Shown here: piece by piece, positions 33,257 to 41,862 of the stretch | Numbering within the stretch: position 1 is the first letter of the stretch | How the letters are laid out: every line of letters starts with the position of its first letter | Assembly (NCBI RefSeq): GCF_010548375.1 | Contig: NZ_JAAGLY010000025.1 | Coordinates: forward strand, 55,009 to 119,008 | DNA length: 64,000 nt | Origin: Streptomyces sp. SID13726 | GTDB lineage: Bacteria > Actinomycetota > Actinomycetes > Streptomycetales > Streptomycetaceae | Direction: 5' to 3' | The notes under the pieces: generated by a model | What the model saw: only the letters and a program-made list of their open reading frames with translations | Told to the model about the DNA's origin: nothing | The model's database searches: none | Made by a program: the position numbers and the translations under genes

Positions 33257-33268
33257 TGAAACGTTTTA
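33257..33268 (-). promoter_or_regulatory. LacI-type operator 2
   Basis: TGAAAC-GTTTTA, one mismatch from a perfect TGAAACGTTTCA palindrome typical of LacI-family sites. It lies between the rhamnosidase gene and the end of the upstream deacetylase gene. Confidence 0.5.
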
Positions 33269-33285
33269 GAAAGGTCCGGACCAGA

Positions 33286-34710
33286 TCACATCGTCGAGCG
33301 CAGGTGGCTGACCGTCACGAAGTGGTAGCCCCGGGCGGACAGGGTGCGCAGGATCTCCGGCACGGCCGCCACCGACGTGGGGTGGATGTCGTGCATGAGG
33401 ACGACGTCGTCGCGCTCGACCTTCGAGACGACCGACGCGGCGACCTTCGCGGCGTTCGGGTACTTCCAGTCCTCGGTGTCCAGGGTCCACAGCACCGGGG
33501 AGAGCCGGGTGGCCTGCCGGACCGTGCTGTTGATCGCGCCGTACGGCGGGCGGAACAGGGTGGGTGCCGTGCCGGTGGCGGCCTTGATGGCAGCGCTCGT
33601 CCGGTTGAGCTGGTAGGCGACCTGCTCGGCGCCGAGCTTGGTGAGGTCGGGGTGGCTCCAGGAGTGGTTGCCCACCTCGTGGCCCGCGCGGGCCTCGGCG
33701 CGCACCAGCTCGGGGTGGGCGGCGACGTTCTGGCCGACCGTGAAGAAGGTGGCCCGGGCGTGGTACTGCGCGAGATACGTCAGCAGCGTCCCGGTGTACG
33801 CGGCGGACGGGCCGTCGTCGAAGGTCAGGGCGACGCACCGGACCTTCTTGCAGTCGGTGTCGTCGTCGCCGGACGCAGTGTGGGTCGGCACCGCCGGCGT
33901 CGGCGTGGCGGCCGCCCCGAGGCTGAGTGATCCGGACGGGCTGACGCTCTGCCGCTGAGCGCGCTTCCCGAACGCGGAGAGCCAGGGCGTGACCGTCCCT
34001 TTGGGGACCGTCACGACGTAGGAGCCGGCGGGAACGGCGCCGACCGTGCCCGGCGCGAAGGTCACCCGCAGGTCGCCGCCCGCGGTGAACGCCATGTCGT
34101 CGAGCACCGACACGTCGTCCAGGCCCTCGGCCACCGAGTTCGCGTCCGTGCCGTCCCGGCCCTTGAGCCGGCTCTTCAGGGCGGCGAACAAGGCGTTCCG
34201 GGAGCCGTCGGCGACGAGGCTCGGGGTGGGCCGGTACGCGCCCGCGGCACCGTCGTACCAGTAGGTGCGCTGCGCCAGCCCGCTGCCGGGTCCATCACCG
34301 CCCAGGGTGGTGAGCCGGACGCCGAGGACGTCCCCGGAGGCGACCAGGAACTGGTAGGTGATGTTGAGCTCGCTGCCGGTGGCCGCGCCGCCGGAGCAGG
34401 CCGAGCGGAAGGACGCCAGGCGGCCCTGGACGTCCTTCTTCATCGCGTCGGTCATCGCGGTCGCGCCGGGCACGTCCGGGTAGCTGGTCGCCCACGCGCA
34501 CGAGGTGTTCTCGCTGTTGTCGCTGACGATCTGGAGGCCCTTGATCTGCGCCGGGTCGACGGTCCGGACCGGCGAGGCCGAGGCGGACGCCCCGGGCCGC
34601 GCGGCGGCGGTCGGGCCGTCCGCGGTCCCGGCGGAGCCGGACGAGCAGGCGGACGTCAGCGCCAGGGAGCCGAGCAGGAGGACGGAAGGGACGAGGAGGT
34701 GTGTGCGCAT
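33286..34710 (-). CDS. CE4 polysaccharide deacetylase lipoprotein
   Basis: A 474-residue lipoprotein with lipobox LALTSAC (Cys22). A Thr/Ser/Ala-rich linker leads to an RsiV-like DUF region (about 50-270: ENTSCAWATSYPDVPGATAMTDAMKKDV), then the NodB domain (about 280-470) with ALTFDDGPSAAY, NHSWSHPDL, RPPYGAINSTV, TEDWKYP and VLMHDIHPTS. All catalytic and metal motifs are kept. It probably deacetylates peptidoglycan or another surface glycan at the outer face of the membrane. It lies upstream of, and on the same strand as, the rhamnosidase gene, with a 135-base gap holding operators, so it is likely a separate unit. Confidence 0.9.
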   Translation of the reverse strand: MRTHLLVPSVLLLGSLALTSACSSGSAGTADGPTAAARPGASASASPVRTVDPAQIKGLQIVSDNSENTSCAWATSYPDVPGATAMTDAMKKDVQGRLASFRSACSGGAATGSELNITYQFLVASGDVLGVRLTTLGGDGPGSGLAQRTYWYDGAAGAYRPTPSLVADGSRNALFAALKSRLKGRDGTDANSVAEGLDDVSVLDDMAFTAGGDLRVTFAPGTVGAVPAGSYVVTVPKGTVTPWLSAFGKRAQRQSVSPSGSLSLGAAATPTPAVPTHTASGDDDTDCKKVRCVALTFDDGPSAAYTGTLLTYLAQYHARATFFTVGQNVAAHPELVRAEARAGHEVGNHSWSHPDLTKLGAEQVAYQLNRTSAAIKAATGTAPTLFRPPYGAINSTVRQATRLSPVLWTLDTEDWKYPNAAKVAASVVSKVERDDVVLMHDIHPTSVAAVPEILRTLSARGYHFVTVSHLRSTM

Positions 34711-34800
34711 GGGATCAGAACCTGGGGTCGAGGGGGTCTTCCGGATTCCGATCCTGCAGATCAGCGCCGTTTTTCAGCGACCCTCCCGGTCGCCCTGAAC

Positions 34801-34818
34801 AAAAAACCCCGGCCGGGG
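34801..34818 (-). terminator. intrinsic terminator of STAND-WD40 gene
   Basis: Reading the minus strand, CCCCGGCCGGGG is followed directly by TTTTTT, 10 bases after the stop at 34829. A U-run terminator like this is uncommon in Streptomyces. Confidence 0.75.
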
Positions 34819-34828
34819 AACGAGGCCC

Positions 34829-37800
34829 TCAGCACACCTGCCGGTACGACGCGTCGGGCACGTACGTCCGCCACTGCGCCCGGCTGAGCCCGCCGCCGGA
34901 CCGCTCGCACAGGACGCGGGCCACGTCGGCCGGGGCGATCGGATGGCGCTGGAGCAGGACGTCCGGACCGCTCGCGTACAGCGCCGAGCCGTCGTGGGTG
35001 AAGGCGAGCGCGGCGATGTCGTCCCGGCTCGGCAGATCCGTGCCGAGGAGCTGCTGCCCGGCGGTGTCCCACAGGCGCAGGGTGCCGTACCGGCCGCCCA
35101 CGGCGAGGGTCGCGCCGTCGGCGGAGAAGGCGAGCGCGCTCACGGCCTCGGCCTCGCCCGCGGTGACGGTGTCGGAGGTGCCGGTCAGGATGCCCGTACG
35201 GGCACGAAGGTCACCGTCCCAGAGGGTGATGTGCCCGGTGACGTCGCCGACGGCGAAGCGGCTGCCGTCGGGGCTGAAGGCCAGCGCGGTGACCTGCCGT
35301 CCGTCCGCCAGGGAACGCCCGCGCAGCCGGCCGGCGGGCAGCTCGGCGTACTGGTCGGCGGAGTCGGCGAGCAGCCGGCCGTCCGGCCGCAGGGCGAGGT
35401 CGCCCGAGCCGAGGGAGCCCTTGAGGGTGGCCGTACGGCGGTGGGTGCGGGTGTCCCAGACCTCGGCCGTGCCGACGCCGCTCAGGGTGTCCCGCCCGGC
35501 CAGCAGGGTGCGGCCGCCCGGACCGAGGGCCAGCGCCTCGACCGCGCGGTCCACCGCGCCGGAGGTCTCGAACGAGGTGCGGACCCGGTGGGCGCGGACG
35601 TCCCAGACGGTGAAGCGCTGGCGCAGCGAGCCGTGCGCGGAGACCGTGTCGGCGACCGCGAGGGCGGTGCCGTCCGGGCTGAAGGCCAGCCGCGGGGGCC
35701 CGCCGTCGGTGTCGCCCGGCAGCGGGCCGAGCGTGGCGTGCGCGAGGACCGCGCCGGTACCGGTGGCCCGCAGGTCGAGGCGGTAGGTGTGGCCGGTGCG
35801 GGTGGCGGTGGCCAGGGCGGAGCCGTCCGGGCTGAGCGCGGACGCCTCCGCCGGGGTGCGGTGCCAGCGGGCGTCGAGGTAGTCGCCCAGGTCGTAACTG
35901 CGGACGGTGGCGCCGTCGACGTAGCGCAGGGTCCGGCTGTGTTGCGCCGGGTCCCAGGTCAGGTCCTGCACCTCGGCGCCCGCCAGGGAGGTGTGGAAGA
36001 CCTGGCCGCCGCCGTTCGCCAGCTGCCACACGGCGATCTCCGCGCTGTCGGCCGTGGCCAGGAACTCCCCGTCCGCGGAGAGCACCGCGTCGCTGAAACC
36101 GGTGTCCCCGTCGCCCGCGAAGTCGGCCACGGTCCGTCCGCCGGAGACGTCCCAGACGGTGGCCGTGTTCCCCGACACGGCGGCCAGGCGCCGGCCGTCC
36201 GCGCTGAACCGCAGCAGCCGTGAGCCGCCGTCCGCGCCCGAGCCGGTCCCGCAGAAGGTGCCGTCCCTCTTCTGCCAGGCGCCCGGCAGCTTCCGGTCGT
36301 GGACGGTGTCCCACACCTGGGGTGCGCCGCCCGCCGGGCACAGCGCGAGGAGCCGGCCGCCCGGGCCGAGCGCCGCGGTGGTCCAGCCCCGCGCCACGTC
36401 CGTGCCGAACAGCACCTCGCCGTCGGCGGTCCGGTGCACCCGCACCGGACCGGAGCCGGCCACCGGACCGGTGACGTAGGCGCTCCCGTCGGGCGCCGCC
36501 CAGTAGGCCGCGTCACCCAGCTCGGCGGCGGGCCGGCCGGCCGCGAGGTCCCACAGCTCGTCGCCGTTCTGCCCCGTGACGACGAGGGTGCGGCCGTCCG
36601 GACCCGCCCCGGAGACCTCGGTGCCGGACGGCAGCCGGTAGCCGGCGGTGATCTTGTGGTCGGCCACGTTCCGGACGGTCACCTCGGTGCCCGCGACGGT
36701 CACCAGGGTCCGGCCCCGGCCGGTGAGGAAACGCCGGACGCTCTCGCCCGTGCGCGGGTCGGTGAAGGCGTCCCGCTCCGGCCGGGCCAGGGCCGTCAGC
36801 AGGGCCGAGCGGGACTCGGTCAGCGGGGAGAGCCGCCAGGCCGCGACCGCGAGCAGCGCGGCCGTACGGGGATCGGCGGAGCGCAGGCTGTCCGACACCG
36901 TGGCCAGCCGGCGGGCCGCCGCCTTCGCCGCCTCCTCCTCGCCCGCCCGGTCCCGCTGCCAGGCCAGCAGCCCCGCGGCCAGCGCGAGCACCAGGAACGC
37001 GGCCAGCCCCACGGTGAGCCCGCGGGTACGGCAGGCGGCCCGCGCACCGGCCGCCCGCTCGGCGTCACGGGCGGCCCGGGAGGCGGTGAGGAAGGCGCGC
37101 TCCGGCCCGGCCAGCTCGTCCCGCCGCCGCCCGCCGAACAACTCCTCCGCCTGCGCCAGCCGCGCCCCCCGGTACAGCGCGCCCGCGTCCCGGTCCAGCT
37201 CCTCCCAGGCGCGGGCCGACTCCCCGAGGTGCCGCTGGGCGCGCAGCTGCTCCCGGCTCTCCTCGATCCAGCCGGACAGCCGGGGCCAGCCGGTGATCAG
37301 CACCTCGTGGGCCAGCTCGACGGTGTCGCCGTCCAGGGTGACCAGACGGGCCGCGGCGAGCCGCTCCAGGACCTCACCCGCGCCGGGCTCCAGCTCCGCC
37401 CGGGACGCCGGGCGGCGGGTGTCGGCGGCGCCGTCGCCGGGGGCGATCAGACGGAGCAGGACGCGACGGGCGGTACGGGCCTGCTCCGGGTCGAGAGCGC
37501 CGTAGACCTGCTCGGCGCTCGCGGCGATCGCACCGCGGACCCCGCCGGCCTCCTCGTAAGCGGCCAGGGTGAGGGTGCGGCCGCGGCGGCGGCGCCAGGT
37601 CTCCAAGAGGGCGTGCGAGAGCATCGGCAGGGCGCCGGGGCGCTCGGCGACCTCGTCGACGACCCGCGAGGTCAGCACCCGCTCCACGTTCAGGCCCTCG
37701 GCGGTCGCGGGTCCGGTGATCGCCTCCCGCAGCTCGTCCCGGCTCATCGGGCCGACCAGCAGGTTCGCCCGGCTCACCGCCTCCGCGAGCCCGGGGTGGG

Positions 37801-38536
37801 CGCCGCAGTGGCCGTAGAAGTCACCGCGCACGGCGATCGCCACCCGCAGCCGGCTCGACGGGTCGCGGGAGCGCAGCAGCAGGTCGAGGAAGCGGTCGCG
37901 CTCGGCGGGGTCGTGGCAGAGGGTGAACAGCTCCTCGAACTGGTCGACGATCACCCAGGTGTCCAGCTCGCCCTCGCGCGGGACGAGCGCGCTCTCGTGC
38001 GTGCGCGCGGGCCGCTCGCCGGGCGTGAGCACCCGCACCACCGCCGGGCGGTCCGCGCCCCGCTCGTGCCGCAGCGCCGGGATCAGCCCGGCCCGCAGCA
38101 GGGACGACTTGCCGCTGCCTGAGGCGCCGAACACGGCCGCGAACCGGTGCCCGCGCACCAGCCCCAGCAACGCGCCGACCTGCTGGTCCCGGCCGAAGAA
38201 CAGCTCGCTGTCATCCGGTTCGAAACGGGCCAGGCCCCGGTAGGGCGCGCGCTCCTCGGCCGAGGCGGCGCGGACCTCCGCGTCCGCCTCCCGCCAGCGC
38301 TCCTCCCACTCCCGCGGGTCGGCGCCGAGCGCCTCGGCGTACGCCCGCACCACCGCGAGCGAGGGCAGCTGGTCGCCGGCCGCCGCCTGGGAGAGCGCGG
38401 TCGTCGAGTAACCGGCCGTCCCGGCCATCTCGCGGTACGGCGGCTTCCCCGCCTTCTCCCGCAGCAGGCGCAGCTCGTGGGCCAGCCGCTGCACGGGACC
38501 GGCATCGGGGTCCACCGGCTTCTCGCGTCGTCCCAC
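34829..38536 (-). CDS. HTH-nSTAND1 NTPase with WD40 repeats
   Basis: A 1235-residue multidomain protein. Order: XRE-like helix-turn-helix (about 15-75: LAHELRLLREKAGKPPYREMA and TALSQAAAGDQLPSLAVVRAYAEAL), nSTAND1 NTPase with P-loop GASGSGKSSLLRAGL near residue 136 and Walker B WVIVDQFEELFTL, a membrane helix near 506-527 (LTVGLAAFLVLALAAGLLAW), and a C-terminal WD40 propeller with repeats such as VTALAFSPDGSRFAVGDVTGHITLWD. GTG 38536 is preferred: AGAGG is 8 bases upstream; the frame extends to 38767. Such proteins are thought to be signal-sensing hubs. It diverges from the histidine kinase gene by 194 bases. Confidence 0.85.
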   Translation of the reverse strand: MGRREKPVDPDAGPVQRLAHELRLLREKAGKPPYREMAGTAGYSTTALSQAAAGDQLPSLAVVRAYAEALGADPREWEERWREADAEVRAASAEERAPYRGLARFEPDDSELFFGRDQQVGALLGLVRGHRFAAVFGASGSGKSSLLRAGLIPALRHERGADRPAVVRVLTPGERPARTHESALVPREGELDTWVIVDQFEELFTLCHDPAERDRFLDLLLRSRDPSSRLRVAIAVRGDFYGHCGAHPGLAEAVSRANLLVGPMSRDELREAITGPATAEGLNVERVLTSRVVDEVAERPGALPMLSHALLETWRRRRGRTLTLAAYEEAGGVRGAIAASAEQVYGALDPEQARTARRVLLRLIAPGDGAADTRRPASRAELEPGAGEVLERLAAARLVTLDGDTVELAHEVLITGWPRLSGWIEESREQLRAQRHLGESARAWEELDRDAGALYRGARLAQAEELFGGRRRDELAGPERAFLTASRAARDAERAAGARAACRTRGLTVGLAAFLVLALAAGLLAWQRDRAGEEEAAKAAARRLATVSDSLRSADPRTAALLAVAAWRLSPLTESRSALLTALARPERDAFTDPRTGESVRRFLTGRGRTLVTVAGTEVTVRNVADHKITAGYRLPSGTEVSGAGPDGRTLVVTGQNGDELWDLAAGRPAAELGDAAYWAAPDGSAYVTGPVAGSGPVRVHRTADGEVLFGTDVARGWTTAALGPGGRLLALCPAGGAPQVWDTVHDRKLPGAWQKRDGTFCGTGSGADGGSRLLRFSADGRRLAAVSGNTATVWDVSGGRTVADFAGDGDTGFSDAVLSADGEFLATADSAEIAVWQLANGGGQVFHTSLAGAEVQDLTWDPAQHSRTLRYVDGATVRSYDLGDYLDARWHRTPAEASALSPDGSALATATRTGHTYRLDLRATGTGAVLAHATLGPLPGDTDGGPPRLAFSPDGTALAVADTVSAHGSLRQRFTVWDVRAHRVRTSFETSGAVDRAVEALALGPGGRTLLAGRDTLSGVGTAEVWDTRTHRRTATLKGSLGSGDLALRPDGRLLADSADQYAELPAGRLRGRSLADGRQVTALAFSPDGSRFAVGDVTGHITLWDGDLRARTGILTGTSDTVTAGEAEAVSALAFSADGATLAVGGRYGTLRLWDTAGQQLLGTDLPSRDDIAALAFTHDGSALYASGPDVLLQRHPIAPADVARVLCERSGGGLSRAQWRTYVPDASYRQVC

Positions 38537-38730
38537 CGGGCGTACCTCTCGGCCCTTGCACAGCATCGAACGGGCGCCCACCGTACGTTTCTCCTCCGAT
38601 CCGCGGCAATTCGGGCCCATGGGACGGACAGGGTCCTGGCCGATCAGCCGATGGACGCGGCCGTGAGCCGGGCAGGACACGGCCGTTCGGCCGATCCGGG
38701 CGGGGCGGGCCGGGGCTAGGGTCCCGTCCC

Positions 38731-39939
38731 GTGGACCTCCTGAACCCCGCGCGTGCCGTCGGCGCACCGCCCGCCCGTGCTCGCGGGCCGCGTCTGCTCA
38801 AGGTGCTGGGCGCCGTCCTGCTGCTGGTGGCGACCGTCCCCGACCTGCTGGTGACGTGGGACGCCGACCTGGTGGCCTGGCCCCAGTGGACCGTCCTGCC
38901 GGTCGGACTCGCCGCCGTCCTGTGGCCCGTCTCCCGGCGTCCGGCGTGGCTCACCCCTGCCGTGCGCACGGCCGTGCCCGCGGTCGTCTCCGGTGCGGCG
39001 AGCGCGGCGGTCCTGCTGGCCGGCCGTCAGGCGGCCTACAGCCTCGGCGAGATGGGCATCCTGCTGTGCCTCCTCGTGATCGCCGTGCGCGACTGCTCCA
39101 CGCGAGGGGCGGTGGTGTGCGGGGTCCTGAACGGGGCGGCGCTGTGCGCGCTGGCCTACCGGGACGCCGTCGGCTCCGACCTCGCGTCGGTCAACCCCTT
39201 CCTGGAGCTGTTCCTGGCCGGCGGGGCCGCCGGGCTCGGCGGCTATCTGCGCACCCAGGAGCACCGGCGGAGCGCCGCCGTCACCGACATCCGCCGGGCC
39301 GAGCGCCTCGCCATGGCCGCCGACCTGCACGACTTCGTGGCCCACCACGTCACCGGGATCCTGGTGCAGGCGCAGGTGGCGCAGCTCCTCGCGACGACGG
39401 AGCCCGCGCGGCTGGACGGCACCCTGAAGGACATCGAGCGGGCCGCGGTGGAGGCGCTGGACTCCATGCGCCGTACGGTCGGGCTGTTGCGCGAGGTCCC
39501 GGAGGGCCGGAACAACGGCGGCCGTGCGACGGGCGACCTGGCCGCGCTGCCGGAGCTGGTGGCGGGCTTCCGTGGAGCCGTCGGCCCCGAGGCCGAGCTG
39601 TGCCGCGACCCGTCGGTGCCGGACGGACTGCCCCACGAGGTGCAGGCCGCGGCCTACCGGGTCGTCCAGGAGGCCCTCACCAACGTACGGCGGCACGCGG
39701 CCGACGCCACCGGGGTGACCGTCCGTCTCACCCACGACGGCCGCGCGCTGGAGGTGACGGTCCGCGACGACGGCCACGGCACCACCACCCGACTGCCCCC
39801 CGCGGCCCGCGGCGGCGGCTTCGGCCTGGTCGGCCTCACCGAACGGGTCACCACCCTCGGCGGCACCCTGCACACGGGCCCACGCACCGACGGACACGGC
39901 TGGGAGGTCACGGCCCTGCTGCCGACTTCGACCCGCTGA
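38731..39939 (+). CDS. two-component sensor histidine kinase (HisKA_3)
   Basis: A 402-residue sensor kinase. Residues about 20-165 hold four or five membrane helices with very short loops, so it probably senses within the membrane. The HisKA_3 dimerisation domain follows, with the phospho-acceptor His in AMAADLHDFVAHHVTGILVQAQVAQLL, and the ATPase domain with AAYRVVQEALTNVRRHA and RGGGFGLVGLTERVTTLGG. The response regulator is downstream on the same strand but 361 bases away, further than usual. GTG 38731 has no good ribosome site, so the message may be leaderless. Confidence 0.9.
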   Translation: MDLLNPARAVGAPPARARGPRLLKVLGAVLLLVATVPDLLVTWDADLVAWPQWTVLPVGLAAVLWPVSRRPAWLTPAVRTAVPAVVSGAASAAVLLAGRQAAYSLGEMGILLCLLVIAVRDCSTRGAVVCGVLNGAALCALAYRDAVGSDLASVNPFLELFLAGGAAGLGGYLRTQEHRRSAAVTDIRRAERLAMAADLHDFVAHHVTGILVQAQVAQLLATTEPARLDGTLKDIERAAVEALDSMRRTVGLLREVPEGRNNGGRATGDLAALPELVAGFRGAVGPEAELCRDPSVPDGLPHEVQAAAYRVVQEALTNVRRHAADATGVTVRLTHDGRALEVTVRDDGHGTTTRLPPAARGGGFGLVGLTERVTTLGGTLHTGPRTDGHGWEVTALLPTSTR

Positions 39940-40300
39940 CGGGCGGCGCTCCCGGCCGACCGGGCCGCTTGTCCCGGCCCCCGCGCCTGCTCCGGTGCTG
40001 GTCCCGGGCTCACCGTGTCTGCGTGCCCTGGTGTTTGTCCCGGCCCCCGTGCCCTGCCCGCCCCTCCCGACCCACCGTGCCCACAGCACCCCGCCCCGGC
40101 CCGGCGACCGGTATCCCCGACCCACCCCTTCCCCGGGGCCTCCACCATTCGGCCGAGCCCCCGCCCGCCCCCTCTGGCCGTTCGACCGAGGCGGCCCTCG
40201 TGGTTGTGACGGGAGAGTGGGGCGCGGTCGCCGCCCGGCCGTCCTGCTCGTGCCCGTGGTGGCCGGGCCGTGCCAGGTGGTCGGGACAGGAGGACTGAGG
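39940..40300. other. 361-base gap between kinase and response regulator
   Basis: Very C-rich. TTGTCCCGGCCCCCG occurs twice (39968-39982 and 40036-40050). The response-regulator frame is open back to 39995, but the translation is Pro-rich with no known domain and no ribosome site. I see no gene here. Confidence 0.4.
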
Positions 40301-40981
40301 GTGACTATCCGGGTGGTCGTCGTGGACGACCAGGACATGGTGCGTTCGGGGTTCGCGGCGCTGCTGGCGGCGCAGAGCGACATCGACGTCGTGGGGGAGG
40401 CCCCGAACGGCCGCCTCGGCGTCGAGGTGAGCCGCCGTACGCACGCCGACGTGGTCCTCATGGACGTACGGATGCCGGAGATGGACGGCCTGGAGGCCGC
40501 CCGCCGGCTCCTCGACCCGCCGCCCGGGGTGACGCACCGGCCCAGGGTGCTCATGCTGACCACCTTCGACATCGACGACTACGTCTACGAAGCCCTCCGC
40601 GCCGGAGTCAGCGGCTTCCTGCTCAAGAACGCACCGGTGGCCGAACTGCTCCAGGCGGTACGGGTGATCGCCGCCGGGGACGCGCTGCTCGCCCCGTCCG
40701 TGACCCGCCGGCTCATCGAGGACGTCGCCCGGCGCCGCGGCACACCCGGCCAGTCCGCCCGGCTGCGCCTGAACGGCCTCACGGCCAGGGAGAGGGACGT
40801 CCTGCTGCTGGTCGCGCGGGGCCTGTCGAACACGGAGGTCGCCGCCGAGCTGGTGGTCGCCGAACAGACCGTCAAGACCCACATGACCCGGCTGCTCGCC
40901 AAGCTCGGCGCCCGCGACCGGGCCCAACTCGTCGTCGCCGCCTACGAGTCGGGGCTGATCGTCCCGGGCAAGTCCGGCTGA
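40301..40981 (+). CDS. NarL/LuxR-type response regulator
   Basis: A 226-residue regulator. The receiver domain (about 3-125) has the acidic pair DDQ, the phospho-acceptor Asp in VVLMDVRMPEMDG, the Thr in LMLTTFD and Lys in GFLLKNAP. The C-terminal LuxR HTH (about 155-220) has LTARERDVLLLVARGLSNTEVAAELVVAEQTVKTHMTRLLAKLGARDR. GTG 40301 follows AGGAGG by 7 bases. Partner of the HisKA_3 kinase just upstream. Likely targets include the divergent STAND-WD40 gene or the downstream methyltransferase, but no binding site was recognised. Confidence 0.93.
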   Translation: MTIRVVVVDDQDMVRSGFAALLAAQSDIDVVGEAPNGRLGVEVSRRTHADVVLMDVRMPEMDGLEAARRLLDPPPGVTHRPRVLMLTTFDIDDYVYEALRAGVSGFLLKNAPVAELLQAVRVIAAGDALLAPSVTRRLIEDVARRRGTPGQSARLRLNGLTARERDVLLLVARGLSNTEVAAELVVAEQTVKTHMTRLLAKLGARDRAQLVVAAYESGLIVPGKSG

Positions 40982-41101
40982 GCCACCCCCTACCCAGGGG
41001 GGACACCGCGGTTGGCACCCCGGTGTGACGTGCCGGCCCGACCTCACGCTCCAGCATTCCCGCGTCCAGACCGACCAGGACCGGAACCGCACGGAGCACA
41101 C

Positions 41102-41800
41102 ATGCGCCAGACCATCGACCTCGACCACGTCGTCCAGCTCTACCGGAGCTACGCCACCGACCTCGACCGGGTCCGCGAGAAGCAGCGGGCACTGCTGGCG
41201 CCGCCGCTCTCCATGAAGGCCCAGCTCGACGACCTGGAGGCGGAGATCACCTACCTCCTGCTGCGCGAGGCCCGGCCGGAGACGGTGGTCGAGATCGGCA
41301 CCTTCCACGGCTGGTCCACCACCTGGATCCTCCAGGCCCTCAAGGACAACGGCACCGGCCACCTGTACTCGTACGACATCGTGGACCATGTCGTGCGCAA
41401 CGTCCCCGAGAGCCTCTCGGCCGGCCGCTGGACCTTCACGCAAGGGGACGCGAAGGAGAACCTGGAGAAGATCCCGGACACCGCGGACCTGCTGTTCATC
41501 GACGCGGCGCACTCGGCGAGCTTCGCCCGCTGGTACCTCCGGCACCTGATGCCGCGGATGCGGCCGGGCATACCGGTGTGCGTCCACGACGTCTTCCACG
41601 GCCGCCGGCCGCTGCCGTTCACCGAGGGCGCGGTACTGCTGCGCTGGCTCGCCGAGCGGGGCACCGCCTTCTTCACCGCCTCCCGCGCGCACGCACCGGA
41701 GAACCACCGCCGCCTGAACGACGTCAAGCACTCCCTCGCGCTGGGCCTGCCGCTGAAGGAGAGCAAGGACAACCCGATGGTCTTCTTCACGCTGCGCTGA
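41102..41800 (+). CDS. class I SAM-dependent methyltransferase
   Basis: A 232-residue methyltransferase with the Rossmann motif I ETVVEIGTFHGWSTTWILQAL, motif II HLYSYDIVDHVV, ADLLFIDAAHSASFARWYLRHLMPRMRPG and the acidic CVHDVFHG typical of the TylF/Methyltransf_24 group, which often methylate O atoms and may bind a metal. The ATG at 41102 has GGAG six bases upstream. No sugar or natural-product gene is adjacent, so the substrate cannot be guessed. It converges on the IclR gene. Confidence 0.85.
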   Translation: MRQTIDLDHVVQLYRSYATDLDRVREKQRALLAPPLSMKAQLDDLEAEITYLLLREARPETVVEIGTFHGWSTTWILQALKDNGTGHLYSYDIVDHVVRNVPESLSAGRWTFTQGDAKENLEKIPDTADLLFIDAAHSASFARWYLRHLMPRMRPGIPVCVHDVFHGRRPLPFTEGAVLLRWLAERGTAFFTASRAHAPENHRRLNDVKHSLALGLPLKESKDNPMVFFTLR

Positions 41801-41862
41801 CCGCGCCGGTGACCGCGCCGCTGAGCGCGTCGGCGGGACGGACCGCGGGCCCGACCGCGACC

